Positions 30,143-37,566 of a DNA stretch of 64,000 nucleotides are shown piece after piece. Below the pieces are notes generated by a model. It was not told where the DNA came from, made no database searches, and worked only from the letters and a program-made list of their open reading frames with translations. A program made the position numbers and the translations under genes. Where the stretch lies: assembly GCF_037101375.1 (NCBI RefSeq), contig NZ_AP029019.1:4703001-4767000 (forward strand), read 5' to 3'. The number at the start of each line of letters is the position of its first letter. Position 1 is the stretch's first letter. The stretch comes from Acidovorax sp. DW039. GTDB taxonomy: Bacteria; Pseudomonadota; Gammaproteobacteria; Burkholderiales; Burkholderiaceae_C.

Positions 30143-33100
30143 TTACGCCGCCCGCCGCTGCACCTGTCCGGGCGCACCGGGGGTGCGCCACTGGGCCATC
30201 AGGCCACTCCATTGGGTGCGAGCAGTCTTCAGATGGCGTTCCTTGACGTGGCCGTAACCACGGATGCCCTCAGGGATGCGCGCGATCTCCACCGCCAGAG
30301 CCAAATTGCTCGCGTTCAGCGTAGCCAGCAGTTCTTCGATGCAGGCGCGGTATTCCACGATCAGGGCGCGTTCGGTGCGGCGCTCTTCGGTGCGTCCAAA
30401 GATGTCCAACGCGGTGCCGCGCAGGCCCTTCATGCGCGCCAGCAGGCCAAACGCCTTGCGCATCCAGGGGCCGTAGCTTTGCTTGACCAGTTCGCCCTTG
30501 GCGTTCTTCCTGGCCATCATGGGCGGGGCCAGGTGGTGCACCAGCTTGTAGTCCCCTTCGAACTGGGCAGCAATCTTGTCGGTGAAGGCCTTGTCGGTGT
30601 GCAGACGCGCCACTTCGTACTCGTCCTTGTAGGCCATGAGCTTGAACAGATAGCGGGCCACGGCCTCAGTCAGACGGGTGGTGGAGCCCACCCGCGCCTC
30701 GGCCGCCTGCACCTTCTGCACAAAGGCCTGGTAGTCCGCGGCATAGGCCGCGTTCTGGTACCCGGTCAGGAACTCGACGCGCTTGGCCACCATCTCGGCC
30801 AGCGATGGCTTCTTGACGAACTGAATCACCTGCGCAGCCTGGAACAGCGCCTGCACGGCCGCCAGATCGTGCGCGCAGCGGCGGCCCCATTCAAACGCGG
30901 CCTTGTTGTTCTCCACCTGCACGCCGTTCAATTCCATGGCGCGCATCAGCGATGCATGGCTGAGCGGCACGCGCCCTTTTTGCCAGGCGTAGCCCAGCAA
31001 GAGCGGGTTGGTGTAGATGCTGTCGCCCAGCAACTGGGTAGCCACCTGTTCGGCGTCAAAGCTGCCCACACCCGCAGCCCCTGCAGCAGCGGCGATGGCG
31101 GCGTTGCAACTGCCGCCTGGAAACTGCCAGTCCGGGTTGTTCACAAACGTGGCCGTGGGCGTGCTGTGCGTGTTCAGCGCCACAAAGGTGCGGCCCGGCT
31201 GCATGACACCCAGGGTGTACTTGTGCGCGGCCACGATGGCGTCGCAGCCAATCACCAGGTCGGCCTTGGCGGTGTCGACCTTGGTGGTGTAGATGGCGTC
31301 GGGCCGGTTGGCAATCTGGATGTGGCTCCAGGTGGCGCCGCCCTTCTGGGCCAGGCCCCCTGCGTCCTGCGTGATGACGCCCTTGCCCTCCAGATGCGCG
31401 GCCATGCCCAGCAGCGAACCGATGGTGATGACCCCGGTGCCGCCCACACCGCCCACCACAATGCCCCAGGCGCTCTCGGCCACGGGCAGCACGGGTTCAG
31501 GAATGTTCGGCAGCGCCGACAGGTCGCCCTTCTTTTCCTTCTTGGGCTTCTTGAGCTGGCCGCCTTCCACCGTCACAAAGCTGGGGCAGAAGCCGTTGAC
31601 GCAGGAATAGTCCTTGTTGCAGGTGCTCTGGTTGATGCGGCGCTTGCGGCCAAACTCGGTTTCCACCGGCTCCACGCTCAGGCAGTTCGACTTGGTGGAG
31701 CAATCGCCGCAACCCTCGCACACCAGGTCGTTGATGACCACGGTCTTGTCGGGCGTGGCCAGCTTGCCGCGCTTGCGGCGGCGGCGCTTTTCCGTCGCAC
31801 AGGTCTGGTCGTAGATGATGGCCGTGCAGCCCTTGATCTCGCGGAACTGGCGCTGGATATCGTCCAGCGCGTCGCGGTGGTGCACGGTCACGCCATTGGC
31901 AAGGGCCACGCCGTCGTACTTGTGCGGCTCGTCCGTCACGATCACCAGCTTGGCCACGCCTTCGGCCTTCAGGCTGTTCATGATCTGCAGCACGCTGTGC
32001 CCCTCGGGCCGCTCACCCACCGTCTGCCCGCCGGTCATGGCCACGGCGTCGTTGTAGAGCACCTTGTAGGTAATGCTCACCCCCGCCGCAATGCTCTGGC
32101 GAATGGCCAGCAGGCCGCTGTGGAAGTAGGTGCCATCGCCCAGGTTGGCAAAGATGTGCGCGTCGGTCGTGAAGGGCTGCTGGCCCACCCAGGTCACGCC
32201 CTCGCCCCCCATCTGCGTGAAGGTGCTGGTGCGGCGGTCGGGCATCCAGTTGACCATGTAGTGGCAGCCAATGCCCGCCACAGCGCGCGAGCCTTCGGGC
32301 ACGCGGGTGCTGGTGTTGTGCGGACAGCCGCTGCAGAACCAGGGGGTGCGGTCGCCGGTCTCTACCTTCAGCTCGGCCATGCCGCGTTCTGCGGCCTCGA
32401 TGACGGCCAGGCGCGCATCCATGCGGGCCACCACATCATCCGGCACGCCCAGCTTCTTCAGGCGCTTGGCAATGGCCTTGGCAATGAGGGCGGGCGTGAG
32501 GTCCGCCTTGGCGCGCAACAGCCAGTTCTGGCTGGGGTTGGGCATGCTCCATTCGCCGCCCGTGGCATCGCCCTCGGGCTCGTCGAACTTGCCCAGCACG
32601 TTGGGGCGCACATCGGGGCGCCAGTTGTACAGCTCTTCCTTGAGCTGGTATTCGATGACCTGGCGCTTTTCCTCCACCACCAGAATCTCTTGCAGGCCTT
32701 CGGCAAAGTCGCGGGTGATGGTGGCTTCCAGCGGCCACACCACGTTGACCTTGTGCACCCGGATGCCAAGCTGGCGGCACACGTCGTCGGTCAGGCCCAG
32801 GTCCACCAGCGCCTGGCGCATGTCGTTGTAGGCCTTGCCGCTGGCAATCAGGCCAAAGCGGTCTTGCGGGCCCTGCACCACGTTGTAGTTGAGCTTGTTG
32901 GCGCGGATATACGCAAGGGCCGCATACCACTTGTAGTCCATCAGGCGCGCTTCCTGCTCCAGCGGCGGGTCAGGCCAGCGGATGTGCAGGCCGCCCGGCG
33001 GCATGGCGAAGTCTTCCGGCAGGATGATCTTCACGCGGTCAGGGTCCACGCTGATGCTGCTGGACGACTCCACCACCTCCTGAATGGTCTTCATGCCCGA

Positions 33101-33721
33101 CCACACGCCCGAGAAACGGCTCATGGCGAAGGCGTGCAGGCCCATGTCCAGAATCTCCTGCACGCTGCTGGGGAAGAACACCGGCGTGCCGCAGGCCTTG
33201 AAGATGTGATCGCTCTGGTGCGCGGCCGTGCTGCTCTTGCTGATGTGATCGTCGCCCGCAATCGCGATCACGCCGCCGTGTTTTGCGGTGCCGGCCATGT
33301 TGGCGTGTTTGAACACGTCCGAGCAGCGGTCCACACCTGGGCCCTTGCCGTACCAGATGCCGAACACGCCGTCGTACTTCTTGCTCTGCGGGTACAGGTC
33401 GAGCTGCTGCGTACCCCACACTGCCGTGGCACCCAGCTCTTCGTTAACACCGGGCTGAAAGACGATGTGGTTTTCAGCCAGATGCTTCTTGGCAGCCCAC
33501 AGGGCCTGGTCGTAGGTGCCCAGGGGCGATCCGCGGTAGCCGCTGATGAAGCCCGCGGTGTTCAGCCCCGCTGCCGCATCGCGCTGGCGCTGCAGCATGG
33601 GCAGGCGCACCAGGGCTTGCACACCGCTCATGAAAGCGCGGCCACTGTCTAAAGAGTATTTGTCGTCGAGCGTGACGGTTTCCAGCGCTTTGCGGATCGA
33701 TTCGGGCAAGGGGGCGTTCAT
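30143..33721 (-). CDS. Fused indolepyruvate ferredoxin oxidoreductase (alpha-beta-gamma)
   Basis: Cytoplasmic TPP and iron-sulphur enzyme that oxidatively decarboxylates aryl-2-oxoacids (indolepyruvate, phenylpyruvate) to acyl-CoA with ferredoxin. The single chain of 1192 residues carries all parts. The N-terminal pyrimidine-binding domain starts near DKYSLDSGRAFMSG. The TPP domain (GDGTYFHSGLLAIRQS, YNDAVAMTGGQTV) is near 530-600. A ferredoxin-like Cys cluster (CEGCGDCSTKSNC, later CNKDYSC and FCPSF) is near 670-725. The gamma domain (GGVGGTGVITIGSLLG, DAGGLAQKGGATWSHI) begins near 760. Start ATG 33721 has GGAGA upstream; the frame continues 11 codons without support. It is divergent from an Lrp-type regulator, which suggests control by amino acids. 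Confidence 0.94.
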   Translation of the reverse strand: MNAPLPESIRKALETVTLDDKYSLDSGRAFMSGVQALVRLPMLQRQRDAAAGLNTAGFISGYRGSPLGTYDQALWAAKKHLAENHIVFQPGVNEELGATAVWGTQQLDLYPQSKKYDGVFGIWYGKGPGVDRCSDVFKHANMAGTAKHGGVIAIAGDDHISKSSTAAHQSDHIFKACGTPVFFPSSVQEILDMGLHAFAMSRFSGVWSGMKTIQEVVESSSSISVDPDRVKIILPEDFAMPPGGLHIRWPDPPLEQEARLMDYKWYAALAYIRANKLNYNVVQGPQDRFGLIASGKAYNDMRQALVDLGLTDDVCRQLGIRVHKVNVVWPLEATITRDFAEGLQEILVVEEKRQVIEYQLKEELYNWRPDVRPNVLGKFDEPEGDATGGEWSMPNPSQNWLLRAKADLTPALIAKAIAKRLKKLGVPDDVVARMDARLAVIEAAERGMAELKVETGDRTPWFCSGCPHNTSTRVPEGSRAVAGIGCHYMVNWMPDRRTSTFTQMGGEGVTWVGQQPFTTDAHIFANLGDGTYFHSGLLAIRQSIAAGVSITYKVLYNDAVAMTGGQTVGERPEGHSVLQIMNSLKAEGVAKLVIVTDEPHKYDGVALANGVTVHHRDALDDIQRQFREIKGCTAIIYDQTCATEKRRRRKRGKLATPDKTVVINDLVCEGCGDCSTKSNCLSVEPVETEFGRKRRINQSTCNKDYSCVNGFCPSFVTVEGGQLKKPKKEKKGDLSALPNIPEPVLPVAESAWGIVVGGVGGTGVITIGSLLGMAAHLEGKGVITQDAGGLAQKGGATWSHIQIANRPDAIYTTKVDTAKADLVIGCDAIVAAHKYTLGVMQPGRTFVALNTHSTPTATFVNNPDWQFPGGSCNAAIAAAAGAAGVGSFDAEQVATQLLGDSIYTNPLLLGYAWQKGRVPLSHASLMRAMELNGVQVENNKAAFEWGRRCAHDLAAVQALFQAAQVIQFVKKPSLAEMVAKRVEFLTGYQNAAYAADYQAFVQKVQAAEARVGSTTRLTEAVARYLFKLMAYKDEYEVARLHTDKAFTDKIAAQFEGDYKLVHHLAPPMMARKNAKGELVKQSYGPWMRKAFGLLARMKGLRGTALDIFGRTEERRTERALIVEYRACIEELLATLNASNLALAVEIARIPEGIRGYGHVKERHLKTARTQWSGLMAQWRTPGAPGQVQRRAA

Positions 33722-33793
33722 GGCTGTCTCCGTGGGGAATGGCGGCCCTGCCACCGCCTTGTGGGCAGCAGCGGGCGTCGAAATGGATGTTTT

Positions 33794-33957
33794 GGGATGT
33801 CCTGCATCACTCCCTGCGGTCTGTGATAGCGCGGCCTCGGGCCATCCGCTGCGTTGCTTTTCTTGCCAATAGCCCCGCTATTGGCTGCAAAAAGACGCCT
33901 TGCGGCCTGTCCCGATCCGCACTACCACCGACTCGCGAGGGTGATGCAGGACATCCC
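33794..33957. repeat. 164-bp element bounded by 17-bp perfect inverted repeats
   Basis: GGGATGTCCTGCATCAC (33794-33810) is exactly inverted at 33941-33957. A nested inner hairpin reads CCAATAGC-CCC-GCTATTGG with further imperfect pairing outward (GCGT-TG...AAAAAGACGC). No coding sequence and no obvious target-site duplication. It looks like a small non-autonomous or extragenic palindromic element. One copy only in this window. Confidence 0.7.
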
Positions 33958-34025
33958 TTGCAGGCAGTTTAGGCACGCGCGCCGGATATGTGCTTTCGTT
34001 GTTATGCCGTGTTTACCCTTGTTTT

Positions 34026-34040
34026 AGAAAGGATCTTTCT
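34026..34040. promoter_or_regulatory. Palindrome AGAAAG-GAT-CTTTCT before the Lrp-type gene
   Basis: Perfect 6+3+6 palindrome 16 bp upstream of the regulator start, overlapping the probable promoter. Lrp/AsnC proteins usually bind such AT-rich symmetric 15-mers and autoregulate, so this is a candidate operator. Confidence 0.5.
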
Positions 34041-34055
34041 TAAAATGACCGAAAA

Positions 34056-34544
34056 ATGAACAATCTTGATAAATACGACGTCGCGATCCTGCAAGAATTG
34101 CAGGCCGATGCGCGTCTGACCAATGCCGAACTGGCCCAGCGCGTGGGCCTGTCGGCCGCGCCCTGCTGGCGGCGCGTGCGGGCGCTGGAAGAAGCCGGTT
34201 TCATCAAGGGCTACCGCGCTGAAATCGACCGCCACAAGATCGGCCTGGGCGTGCTGGCCTTTGTGCGGCTGGATGCCGACCGCAGCACCGGCAACCTCAC
34301 CCGCGCCATGGAAGAAGCCATCCGCCAGATTCCCGAAGTGGTGGCCTGCCACTACATCAGCGGCACCGGCACGTTCGAGCTGCAGGTGGTGGCACGCGAC
34401 CTGGACAGCTTTTCGCAGTTTGCGCGCGATGTGCTGCTGAACCTGCCCAACGTGAAAGACATGCACACCAGCTTCTCGCTGGGCGAGGTCAAGGCCAGCG
34501 GGGCGCTGCCGCTGGCGCACCTGTCGCCGCTCAAGCCGCGCTGA
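34056..34544 (+). CDS. Lrp/AsnC family transcriptional regulator
   Basis: Feast/famine-type regulator of 162 residues. An N-terminal helix-turn-helix (LDKYDVAILQELQADARLTN, then ELAQRVGLSAAPCWRRVRALE) is followed by a RAM effector-binding domain (about 70-150). It binds an amino acid and controls the divergently transcribed gene in typical family arrangements; the neighbour is the indolepyruvate oxidoreductase gene, so aromatic amino acids are the likely effector (inference). The dispersed repeat follows 22 bp after the stop. Confidence 0.93.
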   Translation: MNNLDKYDVAILQELQADARLTNAELAQRVGLSAAPCWRRVRALEEAGFIKGYRAEIDRHKIGLGVLAFVRLDADRSTGNLTRAMEEAIRQIPEVVACHYISGTGTFELQVVARDLDSFSQFARDVLLNLPNVKDMHTSFSLGEVKASGALPLAHLSPLKPR

Positions 34545-34566
34545 GCGATCTTTTTGCTCCTATTTT

Positions 34567-34598
34567 TATAGCTTCTTGCGCTGGATGGACGGACGCTA
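34567..34598 (-). repeat. Dispersed stem-loop repeat, copy 6 (reverse)
   Basis: Reverse-oriented copy: TATAGCTTCTTGCGCTGGAT then GGACGGACGCTA on the plus strand. It lies 22 bp after the Lrp-type stop. Confidence 0.8.
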
Positions 34599-34664
34599 GC
34601 GACGGTTTTCAACCCAACCAGAGCCCATGGTGCAAACCGGGTTGCGCTATGCGGGCCGGGCACA

Positions 34665-36473
34665 ATGAGGTCAGACATCGCACAATCAGCGCACATGCCA
34701 CCCCAGCCCCACCACGACAGCCCCCACAGCATCACGCCTGCGGATACGGCAGGCACCGAGCCCCCCGCACATCCTGCAAGCGCCGCCCCACCTCCCACCC
34801 CAAGCCCCAGCGCCGCCGAGCGCGCAGCGCTGGCGCAGGGCACCGAAGAAGCCGCACAGCACAGCCTGGACCAAAGCGCCGAAGCTGCCCACGCAGCGCA
34901 AACGGCCCATTCGCTCTCGCCCTTCGCCCCGCTGTCGGTGCCCGTGTTTCGCATGCTGTGGCTGACCTGGGTGGCGGCCAACACCTGCATGTGGATGAAT
35001 GACGTGGCCGCCGCCTGGCTGATGACCACGCTCACCACCTCACCCGTGCTGGTGGCGCTGGTGCAATCGGCCTCGACCCTGCCCGTGTTCTTGCTGGGCC
35101 TGCCCAGCGGCGCGCTGGCCGACATCCTGGACCGGCGCCGCTACTTCATGGCCACGCAGTTCTGGGTGGCTGCGGTGGCCGTGGTGCTATCCATCGCCAT
35201 CGTTTCGGGCGGCATGTCGGCCCCGCTGCTGCTGGCGCTTACCTTTGCCAACGGCATCGGGCTGGCCATGCGCTGGCCGGTGTTTGCCGCCATCGTGCCG
35301 GAGCTGGTCAGCCGCCCGCAACTGCCTGCGGCCCTGGCCCTGAACGGCGTGGCCATGAACGCCTCGCGCATCATGGGCCCGCTGCTGGCGGGCGCCATCA
35401 TCGCCAGCGCGGGCAGCGCCTGGGTGTTTGTGCTCAACGCCGTGCTGTCGGTGCTTTCGGGCTTGGTCATCATGCGCTGGAAGCGCGAGCATGTGCCCAG
35501 CCCGCTCGGGCGCGAGCGCCTGCCCAGCGCCATGCGCGTCGGCGTGCAGTTTGTGCGCCAGTCGCCGCGCATGCGGGCTGTGCTGTGGCGCATTGCCGTG
35601 TTCTTCCTGCACGCCACGGCCCTCATGGCGCTGCTGCCGCTGGTGGCCAAGGGGCTGGAGGGCGGCGGCGCGGGCACCTTCACGCTGCTGCTGGCCAGCA
35701 TGGGCGCAGGCGCCATCGTGGCAGCCATGTTTTTGCCCCGGCTGCGCCAGGCTATGCCGCGCGATGTGCTGGTGCTGCGCGGCACGCTGCTGCAGGCCGC
35801 TGCCACCGGCGTCATCGCCTGGGCGCCCAATGTGTATGTGGCCGTGCCCGCCATGGTGCTGGGCGGCATGGCGTGGATCACCACGGCCAACACGCTCAGC
35901 GTGTCGGCCCAGCTGGCGCTGCCCAACTGGGTGCGGGCACGCGGCATGTCCATCTACCAGATGAGCATCATGGGTGCCACGGCGGCCGGGGCCGCGCTGT
36001 GGGGGCAGGTGGCGTCACTCACCAATGTGCATGCCAGCCTGGCCATGGCCGCCGTGAGCGGTGGCGTGGTGATGGCCGTGGTGCAGCATCTGGTGGCCGA
36101 CCGCGCCATCGAGGAGGACCTGAGCCCCTCCAGCGCCTTCAAGCGGCCCGTGGCCCACACACCGCCCGAGGCCGGGCATGTGGTCGTCACCATCGAGTAC
36201 TTCATCCACCCCACCCGCGCCACCGAGTTCCGCGCCGTGATGCAGGAAAGCCGCCGCAGCCGCCTGCGCCAGGGCGCGCTGGACTGGCAGCTGCTGCACG
36301 ACATCAGCAACCCCACGCGCTATGTGGAACGCATTGAAGACGAATCGTGGACCGAACACCTGCGCCGCTTTGATCGCGTCACGGCATCGGACGTGGCCCT
36401 GCGCGAGCGCAAGCTGGCCTTCCACACCGGGGACGCGCCACCCAAGGTGACGCGGTGGACGGTGGAGCGGTGA
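34665..36473 (+). CDS. MFS exporter (EntS/MFS_3 type) with C-terminal alpha/beta domain
   Basis: Inner-membrane major-facilitator exporter of 602 residues. Residues 1-80 are disordered, rich in Pro, Ala and His. The 12-helix transporter of the MFS_3 (enterobactin-exporter-like) group spans about 85-490, with VFRMLWLTWVAANTCMWMND, GALADILDRRRYFM (the MFS A-motif) and MNASRIMGPLLAGAI. The last 110 residues (VVTIEYFIHPTRATEFRAVM to VTRWTVER) form a separate soluble domain resembling a dimeric alpha/beta-barrel (antibiotic monooxygenase-like). ATG 34665 is the first start; a Met ten codons later is also possible. Substrate unknown. Confidence 0.85.
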   Translation: MRSDIAQSAHMPPQPHHDSPHSITPADTAGTEPPAHPASAAPPPTPSPSAAERAALAQGTEEAAQHSLDQSAEAAHAAQTAHSLSPFAPLSVPVFRMLWLTWVAANTCMWMNDVAAAWLMTTLTTSPVLVALVQSASTLPVFLLGLPSGALADILDRRRYFMATQFWVAAVAVVLSIAIVSGGMSAPLLLALTFANGIGLAMRWPVFAAIVPELVSRPQLPAALALNGVAMNASRIMGPLLAGAIIASAGSAWVFVLNAVLSVLSGLVIMRWKREHVPSPLGRERLPSAMRVGVQFVRQSPRMRAVLWRIAVFFLHATALMALLPLVAKGLEGGGAGTFTLLLASMGAGAIVAAMFLPRLRQAMPRDVLVLRGTLLQAAATGVIAWAPNVYVAVPAMVLGGMAWITTANTLSVSAQLALPNWVRARGMSIYQMSIMGATAAGAALWGQVASLTNVHASLAMAAVSGGVVMAVVQHLVADRAIEEDLSPSSAFKRPVAHTPPEAGHVVVTIEYFIHPTRATEFRAVMQESRRSRLRQGALDWQLLHDISNPTRYVERIEDESWTEHLRRFDRVTASDVALRERKLAFHTGDAPPKVTRWTVER

Positions 36474-36496
36474 AGGGACTCAAGGTTTTTCGGCTC

Positions 36497-36540
36497 TAGT
36501 GCTTATCCAGCAAGCGCAAGCAGCTATGGATTGCATAGCA
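36497..36540 (+). repeat. Dispersed stem-loop repeat, copy 7
   Basis: TGCTTATCCAGCAAGCGCAA followed by GCAGCTATGGATTGCATAGCA, 23 bp after the MFS stop. Loop in the ATCCA orientation; the tail pairs well with TATAGCA-type ends of other copies. Confidence 0.85.
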
Positions 36541-36597
36541 AAGTATCTGCCTCGTCGGATGGATTGAGCACCGACACCCCGTTGAAAATCACGGCCC

Positions 36598-37043
36598 ATG
36601 AACCGCCTCGCATACACACCCTGGCTCATCAGCCTTTTGTGCACCGCATCCTGGGCGCACGCCGCAGCCCCAGACCCGCATTGCTTGGCTGCTGGCGCGC
36701 CGACACCATCGTGCTGCATACGGCAGACGGTGCCAAACTGGAAGACCGATCGGGCCGCTGTACCCTGCAGTTCAAAGAGGAGCAGCTCGAATCGACCTGC
36801 AGAACCACCCAGGGCCTGGCAACCACCACGTACCGCTACCAGGTCGTACGCCCACAGGTGTACGCCACCACCTTGGCTGCCAGCACGGTCAGGACGGAGA
36901 TGGCCAGCGCAACGCGCGAGTACGCCTACCGCATCGAAGGCGAGCAGCTGCACACCGAAACCGCGCCCCCGACGGTGGCACCGGCAGCATCAGCAGCCAC
37001 CGCACGCACAGAAGCCGACGCCACCAAGGTAGCTTGTCCCTGA
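36598..37043 (+). pseudogene. Secreted protein gene interrupted by a one-base frameshift
   Basis: A signal peptide (MNRLAYTPWLISLLCTASWA, then HAAAPDPH) is encoded in one frame from 36598, and the natural continuation LLGCWRADTIVLHTADGAKL lies in the frame one base back from about 36681. The later part (DRSGRCTLQFKEEQLEST, TYRYQVVRPQVYATTLAAS) has coherent protein-like composition up to TGA at 37041. The first frame instead becomes Arg/Pro-rich nonsense after about residue 28. Restoring one base near 36678-36690 would give a secreted protein of about 148 residues with two close Cys. Either a real null mutation or an assembly/sequencing error. No family recognised. Confidence 0.6.
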
Positions 37044-37335
37044 GCACCGGTGTAGCCTGCCCCCCGCCAGGCCGAGCCCAGCGATGGCCCGAATGGCTGT
37101 TCGGCTGTCCGGCTGTCCCCTCCCCTCTGTATGCGCCGAGGAGCGCAGCGGCCAGCGGATCAGGGCTCGCGACTGTCTGAGCGCAGCGAGTTTGAGCGAG
37201 ACCCCGCTGGACGCGAGCACCGCAGGTTGCCCCGTAGCGAAGCGCAGGGGACGCAGACAGTGGGGTCGCCCTTTCTTTGGTGACTTTCTTTCGGCGACGC
37301 GAAAGAAAGTTACTGCGCCGCCGGGCGCACTCCCC

Positions 37336-37361
37336 GGCTTCGGCAGGTTCAGCCCGAACGG
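37336..37361. repeat. REP-like 27-mer, copy 2
   Basis: GGCTTCGGCAGGTTCAGCCC followed by GAACGG; matches copy 1 at 17713 in about 22 of 27 positions. Confidence 0.6.
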
Positions 37362-37398
37362 ATTGGAGGTGGCCGAGGCAGAAAAACCACGCAATCAC

Positions 37399-37438
37399 TA
37401 TCAATTTCATAGCTGCTTACGCTTATTTCATAAGCACC
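37399..37438 (-). repeat. Dispersed stem-loop repeat, copy 8 (reverse)
   Basis: Reverse copy: TATCAATTTCATAGCTGCTT then ACGCTTATTTCATAAGCAC. The stem reads GCTTA/TAAGC. Confidence 0.8.
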
Positions 37439-37566
37439 ACAGCCACAAACACTGAAAAACCATCACACCTGCACAGGCAAGCAGCCCTCAAGACGCCAAC
37501 AGCGCAGGGGCCAGCCACCCCACCTGCAGGCCCAGGGAGCCCAAGCCCCCCGGCGCGTGAGATCCC

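Larger units (their letters stand above)
33722..34055. promoter_or_regulatory. Divergent region between oxidoreductase gene and Lrp-type gene
   Basis: 334 bp without a gene. It contains the inverted-repeat-bounded element at 33794-33957 and, next to the regulator, an AT-rich stretch with the palindrome AGAAAG-GAT-CTTTCT (34026-34040) and TTAAAAT. Promoters for both genes should be here. Confidence 0.55.
37044..37566. repeat. Block of interspersed repeats between the frameshifted gene and the PAP2 gene
   Basis: 523 bp without a credible gene. It contains, in order, a roughly 180-bp segment rich in GAGCGCAGCGG, GAGCGCAGCGAG and GAAGCGCAGGGGAC motifs (37085-37265), a strong hairpin GACTTTCTTTCG-GCGACG-CGAAAGAAAGTTAC (37280-37312; arms near-perfect), the REP-like 27-mer (37336-37361), and a reverse copy of the dispersed stem-loop repeat (37399-37438). 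I recognise this composite as a type found in many Comamonadaceae and Xanthomonadaceae genomes; origin unknown. Confidence 0.65.

Noticed and set aside
30212..33652. 1146-codon open frame on the plus strand opposite the indolepyruvate oxidoreductase gene
   Set aside because: His/Leu/Val/Gly-rich translation without domains; it is the GC-driven antisense reading of a clearly real gene.
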